A program made the translations under genes and the position numbers. DNA of 59,248 bases from contig NZ_JAMAST010000015.1 in assembly GCF_023336505.1 (NCBI RefSeq), positions 1 to 59,248 of the forward strand, given 5' to 3'. The notes beneath the pieces are model-generated. The model did no database searches. It was not told where the DNA came from and saw only the letters and a list, made by a program, of their open reading frames with translations. Positions 45,170 through 54,884 of the stretch are shown piece by piece (the first letter of the stretch is position 1; the number at the start of each line of letters is the position of its first letter). Source of the stretch: Sporolactobacillus mangiferae (GTDB lineage Bacteria; Bacillota; Bacilli; Bacillales; Sporolactobacillaceae).

Positions 45170-46103
45170 TCTTTGCTACGCGCCAGGTACAATGATTGTT
45201 GGCAAATGGCACCGAAATCGCTATCAGCTGATCCGGTTGCTGGGCAGTGGCGCGCAGGGCACGGTTTACTTAGGCCATTCTGGCGACGCACATCCAGTTG
45301 CCATCAAGCTGGCCAAAGATCGTTCCTCACTCATCTCGGAAGCACATATACTTGAACAGTTCGGACGGCTCCAGGGGGACCCTTTGGGGCCATCTTTATA
45401 TGACAGCGATGATTGGGTCACCGGAGGCAGCACGGTTGGATTTTGTGTGATGGAGTACCTGGAGGGTACTTCTTTATCCGAAGTTTTGAAAAAAAAAGCA
45501 TTTGACTGGTCGCTGGTTTATGTACTTCAATTACTGAAACAGCTGGCTCAGCTGCACAAAACCGGATATATATTTGGTGATCTGAAACCGGAAAATCTGA
45601 TGCTCATACGCCCAGGCTACTCGATCCGCTGTCTGGATTTTGGCGGTGCGACCAAAATCGGCCGCTCTGTTCGTGAGTATACCGAATTCTATGATCGTGG
45701 TTACTGGGGGCTTGGAAGCAGACGGGCAGAACCTTCTTATGATCTGTTTGCATGTGCAATGATTCTTATTTATGCAGCGGCGGGACGAAGAATAACACGT
45801 TCGTCTGAACCTCAAAATCAACTGAAACACTTTATTGACAGTCAGGGAAAACTGGTGCCGTATCGGCATTTCCTTCTAAGCGCACTGAGTAGCGATTATA
45901 CAAGTGCGGAACAAATGAGAAAAGAACTGGTTCGTGCGATGATGGCGGTTGAATCACATGAGCGGCACAATTCTCATGCCGCAGCTGCCCGCTATCCGCG
46001 TCCAAGAACAAAGCGCAAATCAAATGGCTGGACGCCTGCCTGGCTTGCAGCATCGATGATCATTACAGCATACATCGTCTTCGTCGTTATTTACGTGATG
46101 TAA
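45150..46103 (+). CDS. yabT: Ser/Thr protein kinase YabT
   Basis: 317 residues from ATG 45150, preceded by GACGACGAG. Hanks-type kinase: glycine loop LLGSGAQGTVYLG, Lys in VAIKLA, catalytic loop IFGDLKPENLM and LDFGGATKIG, then YTEFYDRGYWG. A Lys/Arg-rich linker leads to a single C-terminal transmembrane helix (about 292-314), with no extracellular sensor domain. B. subtilis YabT is DNA-activated and phosphorylates RecA during spore development. It forms an overlapping pair with yabS. Confidence 0.93.
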   Translation: MMTDPDNLCYAPGTMIVGKWHRNRYQLIRLLGSGAQGTVYLGHSGDAHPVAIKLAKDRSSLISEAHILEQFGRLQGDPLGPSLYDSDDWVTGGSTVGFCVMEYLEGTSLSEVLKKKAFDWSLVYVLQLLKQLAQLHKTGYIFGDLKPENLMLIRPGYSIRCLDFGGATKIGRSVREYTEFYDRGYWGLGSRRAEPSYDLFACAMILIYAAAGRRITRSSEPQNQLKHFIDSQGKLVPYRHFLLSALSSDYTSAEQMRKELVRAMMAVESHERHNSHAAAARYPRPRTKRKSNGWTPAWLAASMIITAYIVFVVIYVM

Positions 46104-46160
46104 AAAATGGGGTATCGTGAATATACGACATCATTCATGCGGCGATAGGAGAAATCAGTA

Positions 46161-47600
46161 ATGGACTTTTCAGAGCGTGTCACGCAGTTTATTAAAAGGC
46201 ATGATCTGGTTCACTCAGGCGCAAGGCTCGTGCTGGGTGTCAGTGGCGGAGCGGATTCGATGGCTCTCCTCCATTTTTTTAATTCGAAAAAAGAAACATG
46301 GCATCTGACTCTTGCTGTTTGCTCGGTTGACCACATGCTTAGAGGGGCGAGGAGTGCAGAAGATCTGAATTTTGTCGCATCATTTTGCCGCAAATGGGGT
46401 ATTCTTTTTATTGGGAAAACCGTGGATGTGCAGGCACGCAGCCGTGAAAAAAAGATTAGCCTTGAAGTAGCGGCCCGTGAATTGCGTTATGAAACATTTG
46501 CTGAAGCTGTTGACTCCTTTCGCGCGGATGCGCTTGTTTTGGCGCATCATGGGGATGATCAGGTGGAGACTATGCTGATGCGGCAGGTGCGGGGGACGGT
46601 TGGCCCCGGAAGAGCAGGCATCCCTGTGCAGCGACCTTTTCATGGGAAGAGATTAATTCGCCCCTTCCTGGCACTGACTAAAGAAGAGTTGTCACGCTAT
46701 TGCGTGGAACACGGCATTGATCCGCGCCAGGATGAATCGAATGCTTCGGATGCACACACAAGAAATCGCTTCAGAAAATACGTACTTCCCTTTCTGAAAC
46801 GTGAGAATCCCGAGGTTCATCTGAAATTTCAATATGAAAGCGAACGAATGACCGAGGATGAAGCATTGCTGCGACAATTGGCGGAGGAAAAGCTTGCCAG
46901 CGTGATGCTCAGCAAAAGAAACACAGAATGCACGCTTTCTATACCCGATTTTCTGAGTATCCATCCGGCTTTACAAAGACGAATAATTCATCTACTATTA
47001 TGTTATCTGTACACAAATCAAAAGCTGCAGCCGATGCACCAGCCAATACATATAGAACAATCATTACAATTGCTGCGCTCTGAGCGTTCGTCAGGCTGTA
47101 TTTTTCTTCCGCATGGTCTGGTCGCCAGAAAATCCTATAATTGCTGCCAAATCGGGTTTTCACGGAAGCGCGACATCGAACCCAGGCAAAAGATCATTCT
47201 TGTTCCGGGACAGACGGAATTTTTGACTGGTATCTTTGATACCGTTTACGTGAGTACTGAATCAGTGCGGGGTGGTGCTTCGGTAGGTGGTGACAGTCTC
47301 ATTATTGAAGAAGATGATGCTGTTTTCCCTCTTTACGTGCGGACATGGCGCGAGGGTGACCGTATGCGTCCGAACGGGATGACGGGTATTCAGAAAGTGC
47401 AACGCATATTTATAAATGAAAAAATTGATCGTATGCAGCGAATGGTGTGGCCTGTAATAACGGACGCAAAAGGGCGTGTGCTTTGGCTGCCATTGTTGAA
47501 GAGGGGGGTCCCGTTTCCATCTCCTCCATATTCAGAGAAAAAAAATTATATAAAACTTAAATTCATACCGTTTTCGGATTTTGGGAGGACTCAGGGATGA
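46161..47600 (+). CDS. tilS: tRNA(Ile) lysidine synthetase
   Basis: 479 residues (B. subtilis 472). PP-loop [18 protein letters not shown] (about 24-41), [24 protein letters not shown] and a C-terminal substrate-binding domain ([24 protein letters not shown]). It converts C34 of the AUA-reading tRNA-Ile to lysidine, which is essential. The ATAGGAG site precedes the ATG. Its stop overlaps the hpt start, as in B. subtilis. Confidence 0.96.
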   Translation: MDFSERVTQFIKRHDLVHSGARLVLGVSGGADSMALLHFFNSKKETWHLTLAVCSVDHMLRGARSAEDLNFVASFCRKWGILFIGKTVDVQARSREKKISLEVAARELRYETFAEAVDSFRADALVLAHHGDDQVETMLMRQVRGTVGPGRAGIPVQRPFHGKRLIRPFLALTKEELSRYCVEHGIDPRQDESNASDAHTRNRFRKYVLPFLKRENPEVHLKFQYESERMTEDEALLRQLAEEKLASVMLSKRNTECTLSIPDFLSIHPALQRRIIHLLLCYLYTNQKLQPMHQPIHIEQSLQLLRSERSSGCIFLPHGLVARKSYNCCQIGFSRKRDIEPRQKIILVPGQTEFLTGIFDTVYVSTESVRGGASVGGDSLIIEEDDAVFPLYVRTWREGDRMRPNGMTGIQKVQRIFINEKIDRMQRMVWPVITDAKGRVLWLPLLKRGVPFPSPPYSEKKNYIKLKFIPFSDFGRTQG

Positions 47601-48136
47601 AGGAAGACATCAAGGAAATATTAATTACGGAAGAGGAGATCCGGAGCAAGGTACATGAATTTGGGGCAAAGCTGTCCGCGGAATACGCAGATACATTTCC
47701 CTTGGTCATCGGTGTGCTCAAGGGTGCGCTTCCCTTTATGGCGGATCTGATCAAGAGTATTACGACCCCGATTGAAATTGATTTTATGGATGTCTCCAGC
47801 TATGGGAATTCTACGGTTTCCTCAGGCGAAGTGAAAATTCTTAAGGATCTGGATACATCTGTGGAAAACAGAGATATTCTGATTATTGAGGATATTATTG
47901 ACAGCGGACTGACCCTGAGCTACCTGGTCGAATTATTTAAAACGAGAAGGGCAAAATCAATTAAAATCGTGACGCTGCTCGATAAGCCGTCCGGGAGGAA
48001 AGCGGATATTGTTCCCGACCTGTCAGGATTTACAGTTCCTGATGCGTTTCTGGTGGGCTATGGACTGGATTATGCGGAAAAATACCGAAATCTTCCATAC
48101 ATTGGTATACTGAAGCCTGAAATATACAGGAAATAA
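47597..48136 (+). CDS. hpt: Hypoxanthine-guanine phosphoribosyltransferase
   Basis: 179 residues (B. subtilis 180). [15 protein letters not shown], the PRPP-binding loop [27 protein letters not shown] and [18 protein letters not shown] are all present. It salvages hypoxanthine and guanine to IMP and GMP; in B. subtilis TilS and Hpt jointly affect ftsH transcription. Starts inside the tilS stop (ATGA). Confidence 0.96.
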   Translation: MKEDIKEILITEEEIRSKVHEFGAKLSAEYADTFPLVIGVLKGALPFMADLIKSITTPIEIDFMDVSSYGNSTVSSGEVKILKDLDTSVENRDILIIEDIIDSGLTLSYLVELFKTRRAKSIKIVTLLDKPSGRKADIVPDLSGFTVPDAFLVGYGLDYAEKYRNLPYIGILKPEIYRK

Positions 48137-48156
48137 AAAACGTTTTGTACAGTATC

Positions 48157-48203
48157 TTTTTGTACTGTGGGAATGTATATAATTTTAAGGCTAGTGTATA
48201 AGC
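48157..48203. repeat. Partial copy of repeat family A (A5)
   Basis: TTTTTGTACTGT, then GTATATAATTTTAAGG and GTGTATAAGCA match the first half of copy A3; the second hairpin is missing. Confidence 0.55.
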
Positions 48204-48260
48204 AATCAATATGAAGCGTTTTTCAATATTTTTGCAACCTGTTTGCTCAATGCAATTGGT

Positions 48261-48289
48261 TTGGCGGCTACATTGCTATGTGGTACTAT
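48261..48289 (+). promoter_or_regulatory. Sigma-A promoter candidate of ftsH
   Basis: TTGGCG (48261-48266), 17-base spacer, TACTAT (48284-48289). Confidence 0.6.
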
Positions 48290-48327
48290 AAAGTATGATT
48301 TGCTTTTAGAGCGGGAGGAGGTAAGGC

Positions 48328-50358
48328 ATGAATCGACTTTTTAAAAACATTATTATATATTTATTTATTGCTTTAGTGATCATCGGCATCGTCAGTTGGC
48401 TGACAGAAACCAACAGAACTGTAAAACCGATGACTTACAGCGCTTTTCAAACCAACTTAAGCAAAGGAAACGTGGATGAACTCACCTTACAACCGGAGGG
48501 CAGCGTTTACTCGGCAACAGGGCATTTGAAGAGTGCTGATAAAAATACAACTTTCAAAGCGTATCTGCCTGCGAGCGACAAAGCGGTAAATCAGGTGACT
48601 GATCTGGCGAACCAGTTGAATCTGGATGTGAAACCCGCAGAACGGACAAGCGGCTGGATTACATTTGTGACCTCGCTCATCCCCTTTGCCATTATTTTTT
48701 TCCTGATTTTCTTCCTTTTGAACCAGGCACAGGGCGGCGGCGGCCGAGTGATGAACTTTGGCAAAAGCAAGGCGAAGCTGTACTCTGAGGATAAAAAGAA
48801 AGTGACCTTCAGAGACGTTGCCGGTGCAGATGAGGAAAAGCAGGAACTGGTGGAGATCGTCGATTTTCTGAAAGACCCGAGAAAGTTCGTTGCACTTGGT
48901 GCCAGAATTCCGAAGGGTGTTTTGCTTGAGGGGCCTCCCGGTACCGGTAAAACATTGCTCGCACGTGCTGTTGCGGGCGAAGCCGGTGTGCCGTTTTTCT
49001 CCATAAGCGGTTCGGATTTTGTTGAAATGTTCGTCGGTGTCGGCGCGTCCCGTGTTCGGGATCTGTTTGACCAAGCAAAAAAGAATGCACCATGTATTAT
49101 TTTTATTGATGAAATTGACGCGGTCGGCCGTCAGCGCGGTGCGGGTCTCGGCGGCGGTCACGATGAACGTGAGCAGACTTTGAATCAGCTGCTTGTTGAA
49201 ATGGATGGCTTCGGGGCAAACGAAGGGATTATCATCATTGCGGCAACGAACCGACCGGATATTCTTGACCCGGCACTTTTGCGTCCGGGGCGCTTTGACC
49301 GCCAGATTCCCGTCAATCGTCCGGATCTTATTGGCCGTGAAGCTGTGCTTCGCGTTCATGCACGCAACAAACCACTGGCAAAAGAAATTGACTTGAAGAC
49401 AGTGGCAAAACTGACACCGGGATTTTCCGGGGCTGACCTGGAAAATCTGTTGAACGAAGCAGCGCTCGTTGCTGCGCGTGCCAACAAAAAAGTCATTAAT
49501 ATGGAAGACATTGACGAAGCTGTTGAACGCGTGATCGCCGGTGTTGCCAAGAAATCGCGTGTTATTTCGAAAAAAGAGCAAAATATTGTTGCTTACCACG
49601 AATCGGGTCATACGATTATCGGTCTGGCACTGAAAGGCGCTGATGAAGTGCATAAGGTGACCGTCATTCCGCGTGGTCAGGCGGGCGGTTATACAGTCTC
49701 GCTTCCCAAAGAAGATCGCTATTTCATGACTAAACCGGAATTGCTGGAAAAAATTTGCGGACTGCTCGGAGGACGCGTTGCGGAAGAGATTACTTTCGGT
49801 GAAATTTCGACTGGTGCAAGCAATGATCTGCAGCGCGTAACGAATTTAGCGCGTCGAATGGTGACGGAATTCGGCATGAGCGATAAGCTTGGACCGATGC
49901 AGTTTGGGAACAATGACAGCGGCCAGGTTTTCCTTGGGCGTGATATTCAAAATGAACAGAACTACAGTGATGCCATTGCATTTGAAATCGATCAGGAAGT
50001 ACAGCGTATCGTGAAGGATGAATATGAACGATGCAAGCAACTGCTTCTTGAGCATCGAGACAAACTGGAATTGATTGCCCAGACGCTGCTTAAAGTGGAA
50101 ACATTGGAAGAAGAGCAGATTAAATCACTGTACGAAACGGGTAAATACATTGAACCAAGCAAAAATCGCTATGCTTCTTCGAAGACGGATCATGAAGAAG
50201 AAGCCCCTTCATCAGAGCCATCTGAATCTGCGGCTGAACCGGGGACAAATCTTAAAGTAACGATCCATCCGAAAGATGAAGAGGCAATCCAAAAAACGGC
50301 CGAAGCGACGAAGCCGTCTGAATCCGAGAAGAAAGATGATGACGGCGATAAGCTTTAA
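48328..50358 (+). CDS. ftsH: ATP-dependent zinc metalloprotease FtsH
   Basis: 676 residues (B. subtilis 637). Two N-terminal transmembrane helices (about 7-25 and 110-130) flank an extracytoplasmic domain. The AAA+ domain has GPPGTGKT (about 202), [15 protein letters not shown] and the arginine-finger region RPGRFDRQI. The protease has HESGH (His 424 and 428). An acidic, Ser/Glu/Pro-rich C-terminal tail of about 65 residues explains the extra length. It degrades misfolded membrane proteins and regulators. GGGAGGAGG precedes the ATG. Confidence 0.97.
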   Translation: MNRLFKNIIIYLFIALVIIGIVSWLTETNRTVKPMTYSAFQTNLSKGNVDELTLQPEGSVYSATGHLKSADKNTTFKAYLPASDKAVNQVTDLANQLNLDVKPAERTSGWITFVTSLIPFAIIFFLIFFLLNQAQGGGGRVMNFGKSKAKLYSEDKKKVTFRDVAGADEEKQELVEIVDFLKDPRKFVALGARIPKGVLLEGPPGTGKTLLARAVAGEAGVPFFSISGSDFVEMFVGVGASRVRDLFDQAKKNAPCIIFIDEIDAVGRQRGAGLGGGHDEREQTLNQLLVEMDGFGANEGIIIIAATNRPDILDPALLRPGRFDRQIPVNRPDLIGREAVLRVHARNKPLAKEIDLKTVAKLTPGFSGADLENLLNEAALVAARANKKVINMEDIDEAVERVIAGVAKKSRVISKKEQNIVAYHESGHTIIGLALKGADEVHKVTVIPRGQAGGYTVSLPKEDRYFMTKPELLEKICGLLGGRVAEEITFGEISTGASNDLQRVTNLARRMVTEFGMSDKLGPMQFGNNDSGQVFLGRDIQNEQNYSDAIAFEIDQEVQRIVKDEYERCKQLLLEHRDKLELIAQTLLKVETLEEEQIKSLYETGKYIEPSKNRYASSKTDHEEEAPSSEPSESAAEPGTNLKVTIHPKDEEAIQKTAEATKPSESEKKDDDGDKL

Positions 50359-50387
50359 TGTTTAAGCGGATTGAGCGTATATGTGAT

Positions 50388-50424
50388 AAAAGGAGGCTTC
50401 TCTGGATGGGGGTGCCTCCTTTTT
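50388..50424 (+). terminator. Terminator after ftsH
   Basis: AAAGGAGGC pairs with GCCTCCTTT, ending in a T run. Confidence 0.9.
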
Positions 50425-50497
50425 GCAGGTTAAAAAAGCTTTTACCCGTTCAGGCAACAATTCTGATAAGCAAACGGGTAAACAGGGGGAAACGGCG

Positions 50498-51262
50498 ATG
50501 ATTTTTGTTTGTGATGTTGGAAACACACATATAGTGCTCGGTACATTTGACGAAGGAAAGCTAACCCATCATTGGCGCGTGTCAACGGATCGCGAGCGAA
50601 CAGAAGATGAATTCGGTATGCTGATCCATGAACTTTTCACGTATTCAGGGCTTTCTTTTTCCCACTTTAACGGAGTTGTTCTTTCATCGGTAGTTCCGTC
50701 CGTTATGTTTGCACTTGAACGTTTATGCACAAAGTATTTTCATCTGAAGCCGATCATTGTTGGCCCGGGGATTAAGACGGGATTGAATATAAAATATGAT
50801 AATCCGAAAGAACTCGGTGCAGACTTAATTGTAAACGCTGTTGCGGCAGTCCATGAATACCAGGCACCGATTATTGTCATTGATTTCGGGACAGCCACCA
50901 CTTATTCCTATATTGATGAACAAAAGGGGTATATCGGCGGGGCGATTGCACCAGGCATTGATATTGCAACTGAAGCACTTTACGAAAGGGCATCTAAGCT
51001 GCCAAGAATTGAGATAGTAAAACCCCCCAGCATCATCGGACGCAATACGATTCATGCCATGCAGTCCGGTGTGCTTTTCGGCTATGTCGGACAAGTGGAA
51101 GGTGTTGTCACTCGAATGAAAAGACAGGCAGTGGTCAACCCGGTGGTGGTAGCAACCGGAGGGCTTTGCACGCTGATTGCTCATGAGACGGATATAATTG
51201 ATCATGTTGACCCACTGTTAACACTCAAAGGACTTTTTCTTATCTATCAACGTAATTGCTGA
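50498..51262 (+). CDS. coaX: Type III pantothenate kinase
   Basis: 254 residues from ATG 50498 (AGGGGGAAA upstream); the longer frame overlaps the ftsH terminator. ASKHA fold: [13 protein letters not shown] (phosphate-1), [20 protein letters not shown] and DRIV-like [37 protein letters not shown]. It phosphorylates pantothenate, the first step to CoA. Position between ftsH and hslO matches B. subtilis. Confidence 0.95.
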   Translation: MIFVCDVGNTHIVLGTFDEGKLTHHWRVSTDRERTEDEFGMLIHELFTYSGLSFSHFNGVVLSSVVPSVMFALERLCTKYFHLKPIIVGPGIKTGLNIKYDNPKELGADLIVNAVAAVHEYQAPIIVIDFGTATTYSYIDEQKGYIGGAIAPGIDIATEALYERASKLPRIEIVKPPSIIGRNTIHAMQSGVLFGYVGQVEGVVTRMKRQAVVNPVVVATGGLCTLIAHETDIIDHVDPLLTLKGLFLIYQRNC

Positions 51263-51399
51263 TCTATAAAAGGCCATGTGAATGGACACTGGCTCACTCA
51301 TGAAAAGTGCCGGTTTTCATCACGGGGTTCAGAGACTTGTGAAAAGTAAATCGAAAAACAAAAGTAATGGTGTCAATCTAAAAGAAAGAGGTGAATAAA

Positions 51400-52275
51400 A
51401 TGGGTGACTATTTTATTAAGGCTCTGGCGTGTGACGAGAAGCTGAGAGTGATCACTTCGATAACAACCGAAACCATAGGAGAAGCGCAAAAGCGGCATGG
51501 TACTTGGCCAACGGCCACGGCAGCATTGGGCAGAACAATGACCGCAACAATGATGATGGCGGCGCAGGAGAAAGGCGATAAAAAAGTGACTGTTACCGTT
51601 CAAGGTGGCGGGCCAATCGGTGCGATTGTTGCGGATGCCAATACAGAGGGGCAGGTGCGGGGCTATGTAACCAACCCCGAAGTCCATTTTCAACTGAATG
51701 CGCATGGAAAGCTTGATGTGGCACGCGCAGTCGGAAATACCGGTTTTCTCAGTGTTGTCAAAGACATTGGATTAAGAGACAATTTTATTGGGCGCGTGCC
51801 GATGACTTCCGGTGAAATCGGTGATGACTTCACTTATTACTTTGCGCGATCTGAACAAGTGCCCTCTGCAGTAGGAGTCGGCGTTCTGGTCAGCCCGGAC
51901 CAGTCAGTTAAGGCATCGGGTGGATTCATTGTTCAAGTACTGCCCGGAGCGGAGGACGCAGTAATCAGCAGGCTGGAAGAACGACTGAACACTATACCCC
52001 CGATCTCCAAGTTAATTGATGCCGGGCATTCTCCGGAAGAACTGCTTGATGACCTTTTTCCGGACAGGGACTATAAGGTATTGCAAAAAAAACCGGTGGC
52101 CTTTCACTGCGGGTGTTCTAAAGAAAAGTTTGCCGGATCAATCGCCGGCATTGGTGCAAAGGAAATTCAGGCGATGATCGATGAAGACGGCGGAGCGCAA
52201 ATCACTTGCCAGTTTTGCCAAACGCACTACACTTTTACCGCTGACGAATTAAGAAAACTGCTCCCGAGTCACTAA
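51400..52275 (+). CDS. hslO: Redox-regulated chaperone Hsp33
   Basis: 291 residues from ATG 51400 (AAAGAGGTGA upstream), the same length as B. subtilis HslO. YFIKALACDEKLRVI, GGGPIGAIVADANTEGQVRG and GFIVQVLPGAED occur in order. The C-terminal redox switch has the four zinc cysteines (FHCGCSKEKF and CQFCQTHY). Oxidation forms disulfides and activates the holdase. No operon partner overlaps. Confidence 0.96.
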   Translation: MGDYFIKALACDEKLRVITSITTETIGEAQKRHGTWPTATAALGRTMTATMMMAAQEKGDKKVTVTVQGGGPIGAIVADANTEGQVRGYVTNPEVHFQLNAHGKLDVARAVGNTGFLSVVKDIGLRDNFIGRVPMTSGEIGDDFTYYFARSEQVPSAVGVGVLVSPDQSVKASGGFIVQVLPGAEDAVISRLEERLNTIPPISKLIDAGHSPEELLDDLFPDRDYKVLQKKPVAFHCGCSKEKFAGSIAGIGAKEIQAMIDEDGGAQITCQFCQTHYTFTADELRKLLPSH

Positions 52276-52315
52276 CAGATTGCATTGTGTGCGCAAATTC
52301 TGCGTATCACTATTA

Positions 52316-52344
52316 TTGACGGTCCGCACACTTACTGATAATAT
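52316..52344 (+). promoter_or_regulatory. Sigma-A promoter of cysK
   Basis: TTGACG (52316-52321), 17-base spacer, TAATAT (52339-52344). No S-box or Cys T-box fits in the remaining leader of about 40 bases. Confidence 0.7.
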
Positions 52345-52392
52345 AATATATAAATCTCATCTGACAACTGAGGATTATAAGGAGGATGGAAA

Positions 52393-53313
52393 ATGACTGT
52401 TGCAAATTCGGTTACTGAATTAATTGGGAATACACCGATTGTCCGTTTGAACCATTTGACGGATGAAAATGATGCGGAACTCTATGCAAAACTGGAATAT
52501 TTTAACCCGGGCAGCAGTGTTAAAGACCGCATTGCGCTGGCAATGATCGAAGCGGCGGAAAAAGAAGGAAAACTAAAACCAAATGATACGATTATCGAAC
52601 CGACCAGCGGCAACACAGGTATCGGTCTGGCACTTGTGGCGGCTGTAAAGGGATATAAAGCCATTTTGGTCATGCCGGAGACGATGAGTATTGAACGGCG
52701 CAAATTATTTAAAGCCTACGGGGCAGAGGTTATTCTGACGCCAGGTGCACAGGCGATTAAGGGCTCAATTGCGAAGGCTCAGGAACTTGCAAAAGAAAAG
52801 GGGTATTTCCTTCCGCAACAGTTCAAAAATCCTGCTAACCCTACAATACATTATGAAACAACCGGAAAAGAAATCACGGAAGCATTTGATTCGTTAGATG
52901 CTTTTGTGGCCGGTGTCGGAACCGGTGGTACGCTCAGCGGCAGTGGCAAGGCCCTGAAGGAAAAATTCACGGACATTCGTATCTATGCAGTTGAGCCGAA
53001 AGATTCTCCGGTATTAAACGGAGGCAAGGGTGGTCCGCATAAGATTCAAGGCATCGGTACGGGCTTCATTCCGAATACACTGGATACGGAAATCTACGAT
53101 GAAGTGATTGATGTAGCGAATGAACAGGCATTTGAGTATGCCCGTCTGGCTGGCAAAAAAGAGGGCGTTCTGGCCGGTATTTCCGGAGGCGCTGCGATTT
53201 ACGGTGGCGTTCAGGTAGCAAAGAAACTTGGTAAGGGTAAAAAAGTCCTTGTCATTGTCCCGGATAATGGAGAACGTTATTTGAGTACACCGCTGTATCA
53301 AGTTGAAGATTAA
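52393..53313 (+). CDS. cysK: Cysteine synthase
   Basis: 306 residues (B. subtilis 308). The PLP lysine is in [29 protein letters not shown] binds substrate, and [16 protein letters not shown] holds the phosphate loop. It makes cysteine from O-acetylserine and sulfide. ATAAGGAGGATG precedes the ATG. A terminator follows; in B. subtilis the pabB-pabA-pabC genes come next, but here a repeat-filled gap leads to folP. Confidence 0.96.
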   Translation: MTVANSVTELIGNTPIVRLNHLTDENDAELYAKLEYFNPGSSVKDRIALAMIEAAEKEGKLKPNDTIIEPTSGNTGIGLALVAAVKGYKAILVMPETMSIERRKLFKAYGAEVILTPGAQAIKGSIAKAQELAKEKGYFLPQQFKNPANPTIHYETTGKEITEAFDSLDAFVAGVGTGGTLSGSGKALKEKFTDIRIYAVEPKDSPVLNGGKGGPHKIQGIGTGFIPNTLDTEIYDEVIDVANEQAFEYARLAGKKEGVLAGISGGAAIYGGVQVAKKLGKGKKVLVIVPDNGERYLSTPLYQVED

Positions 53314-53374
53314 AATGTGTGGGCCGTCTTAAACACACAGGATCAGCTGAGAACAATATATAGAATTCTGAAGG

Positions 53375-53400
53375 ACCGGGCGCTGTTGCTCGGTTTTTTT
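53375..53400 (+). terminator. Terminator after cysK
   Basis: ACCGGGC/GCTCGGT stem with one wobble pair, then seven T; repeat A6 begins a few bases later. Confidence 0.85.
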
Positions 53401-53403
53401 CTT

Positions 53404-53496
53404 GTACTATAAGAAAGTTTAAAATTCAGCAAATTATCGTATAAGTGCGATGGCGACTTTGGCTTCGCCAGAGGCTTGGCAAAGCCAAGTTTTCTA
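53404..53496. repeat. Intergenic repeat family A, copy A6
   Basis: TACTATAAGAAAGTTTAAAA and the following TTCAG match copy A1. The second half can fold two ways: TGGCGA with TCGCCA, or TTGGCTT with AAGCCAA, which exclude each other. Ends AAGCCAAGTTTTCTA. Confidence 0.8.
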
Positions 53497-53556
53497 GCAA
53501 GTAAATAAAGTATAAGATTTTGACCCATATGAAAACCAATAAACCAGTGTCTTACC

Positions 53557-53720
53557 GAAAATCAAAGCGAAGGTGCGCTGGCGCCTGCGGAGCATTCCTG
53601 TTGATCAGCGAGCCTAGGAAGACCCCGCAGGAATTTACCTGCCCACGGAGGCTTCCGGATCGCCCGCGGCAAGTGAGCAGTCGTAGCGGTAATGCATCAA
53701 CAGGCATAAAACAATAAATC
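53557..53720. repeat. GC-rich intergenic repeat family B, copy B3
   Basis: Shares AATCAAAGCGAAG-GCGCTGGCGCCTGCGG with B2 and CATTCCTGTTGATC with B1. CCTGTTGAT (53597-53605) and ATCAACAGG (53696-53704) are perfect inverted arms about 90 bases apart, so the element can fold on itself. Confidence 0.65.
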
Positions 53721-53983
53721 ATAGTCGGAGATGGGGGACCGGTCGTTTTTTACCACGCTCATAAGTGAACATGCAGATTGTTTATGCCTTTTGGTCTGCT
53801 GAACAATTCGCTGATCTGCTGAAGTACAGGATGGCTTTCGTTGTCAACCTTGCGAATCAGTCAGTTGAAAAATGGTTTCTGCACGAACAATAAAAAGGTA
53901 CCGCAGGATGCAGCCTGGTGCATCCGGAAATTCATTTTAACTTTGATTAAGCGTCTTTTTCGCTAAGGCTGGTCAGCTATCTG
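53721..53983. other. Non-coding remainder of the cysK-folP gap
   Basis: No gene is supported. AGGTACCGCAGGA (53896-53908) resembles the 3' part of a T-box sequence (GGTGGTACCGCG), and GGATGCA-GCCTGG-TGCATCC (53906-53925) forms a perfect 7-bp hairpin. Stem I and the AG bulge of a T-box were not recognised. A 42-codon frame here has no ribosome site. Confidence 0.3.
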
Positions 53984-53992
53984 TGCTATACT
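53984..53992 (+). promoter_or_regulatory. Extended -10 promoter of folP
   Basis: TGTGCTATACT contains TGC-TATACT, 40 bases before the folP start. Confidence 0.55.
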
Positions 53993-54032
53993 GTTTTTAT
54001 TAAGCGAAGATTTCAGGAGGATCATATAGCCT

Positions 54033-54884
54033 GTGAATACCTTTCATCTTTCACCTTACCATCTACTTCAGATCAGAGATAAAACGATTGACTATCGAAA
54101 AAAGACTGTAATTATGGGCATATTGAACGTGACTCCGGATTCCTTCTCCGATGGCGGACGTTTCAACCAGGCAGATCTGGCAGTGGAGCATGCGCTGGAG
54201 ATGGAACATGAAGGCGCTGACATTATCGATGTCGGCGGAGAATCAACACGGCCCGGACATACACCGATTACTGCGGATGAAGAAATTGCCCGTGTCGTTC
54301 CGATGATTAAGGCGATTCGCAAGGCAACCGACATCCCGCTTTCGATCGACACTTATAAGGCGGAAACGGCGGAACGAGCGCTTGATGCCGGTGCCGATAT
54401 TATTAACGATGTCTGGGGAGCCAAGGTTGATGCGAATATGGCGAAGGTAGCTGCCGAGTTTCAGGCACCAATTATTCTCATGCACAATCGTGATGATAAT
54501 CATTATCAGGATATTATTGAAGATATGAAAAGCGATCTGCGAGAAAGTATTACAATTGCCCTGAATGCCGGTGTTGCACCTGAGAAAATTATTCTTGATC
54601 CCGGGATTGGTTTTGCGAAGGATTACAGGCAGAATCTCTATGTCATGAATCATCTTGAGGCTTTTCATGAATTGGGTTATCCCCTTCTGCTCGGTACATC
54701 ACGTAAGGGATTTATCGGAAAAACATTAAATTTAACTGTGGATCGTCGTGTAGAGGGTACTGGTGCGACTGTTTGCCTCGGAATTGCCAAGGGATGTCAG
54801 CTGATGCGTGTGCATGATGTTCTTCCGATTGCGCGTATGGCGAAAATGATGGACGCAATGATGCGGGAGGCAGACATTGGCTGA
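54033..54884 (+). CDS. folP: Dihydropteroate synthase
   Basis: 283 residues from GTG 54033 (AGGAGG 12 bases upstream); B. subtilis Sul 285. MGILNVTPDSFSDGG, DIIDVGGESTRPG, SIDTYKAETAERALDAGADI and LGTSRKGFIG are diagnostic; the Ser-Arg-Lys loop binds substrate and sulfonamides. It joins p-aminobenzoate to the pterin diphosphate. The three pab genes that normally precede it are missing, so p-aminobenzoate must come from genes elsewhere or from outside. Overlaps folBK by eight bases. Confidence 0.96.
   Translation: MNTFHLSPYHLLQIRDKTIDYRKKTVIMGILNVTPDSFSDGGRFNQADLAVEHALEMEHEGADIIDVGGESTRPGHTPITADEEIARVVPMIKAIRKATDIPLSIDTYKAETAERALDAGADIINDVWGAKVDANMAKVAAEFQAPIILMHNRDDNHYQDIIEDMKSDLRESITIALNAGVAPEKIILDPGIGFAKDYRQNLYVMNHLEAFHELGYPLLLGTSRKGFIGKTLNLTVDRRVEGTGATVCLGIAKGCQLMRVHDVLPIARMAKMMDAMMREADIG

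Noticed and set aside
48487-49653. 388-codon minus-strand frame opposite ftsH
   Set aside because: Antisense shadow of a clear FtsH coding sequence; no domain and no ribosome site.
53765-53893. 42-codon frame in the cysK-folP gap
   Set aside because: GTG or ATG start without a ribosome site and no family resemblance.
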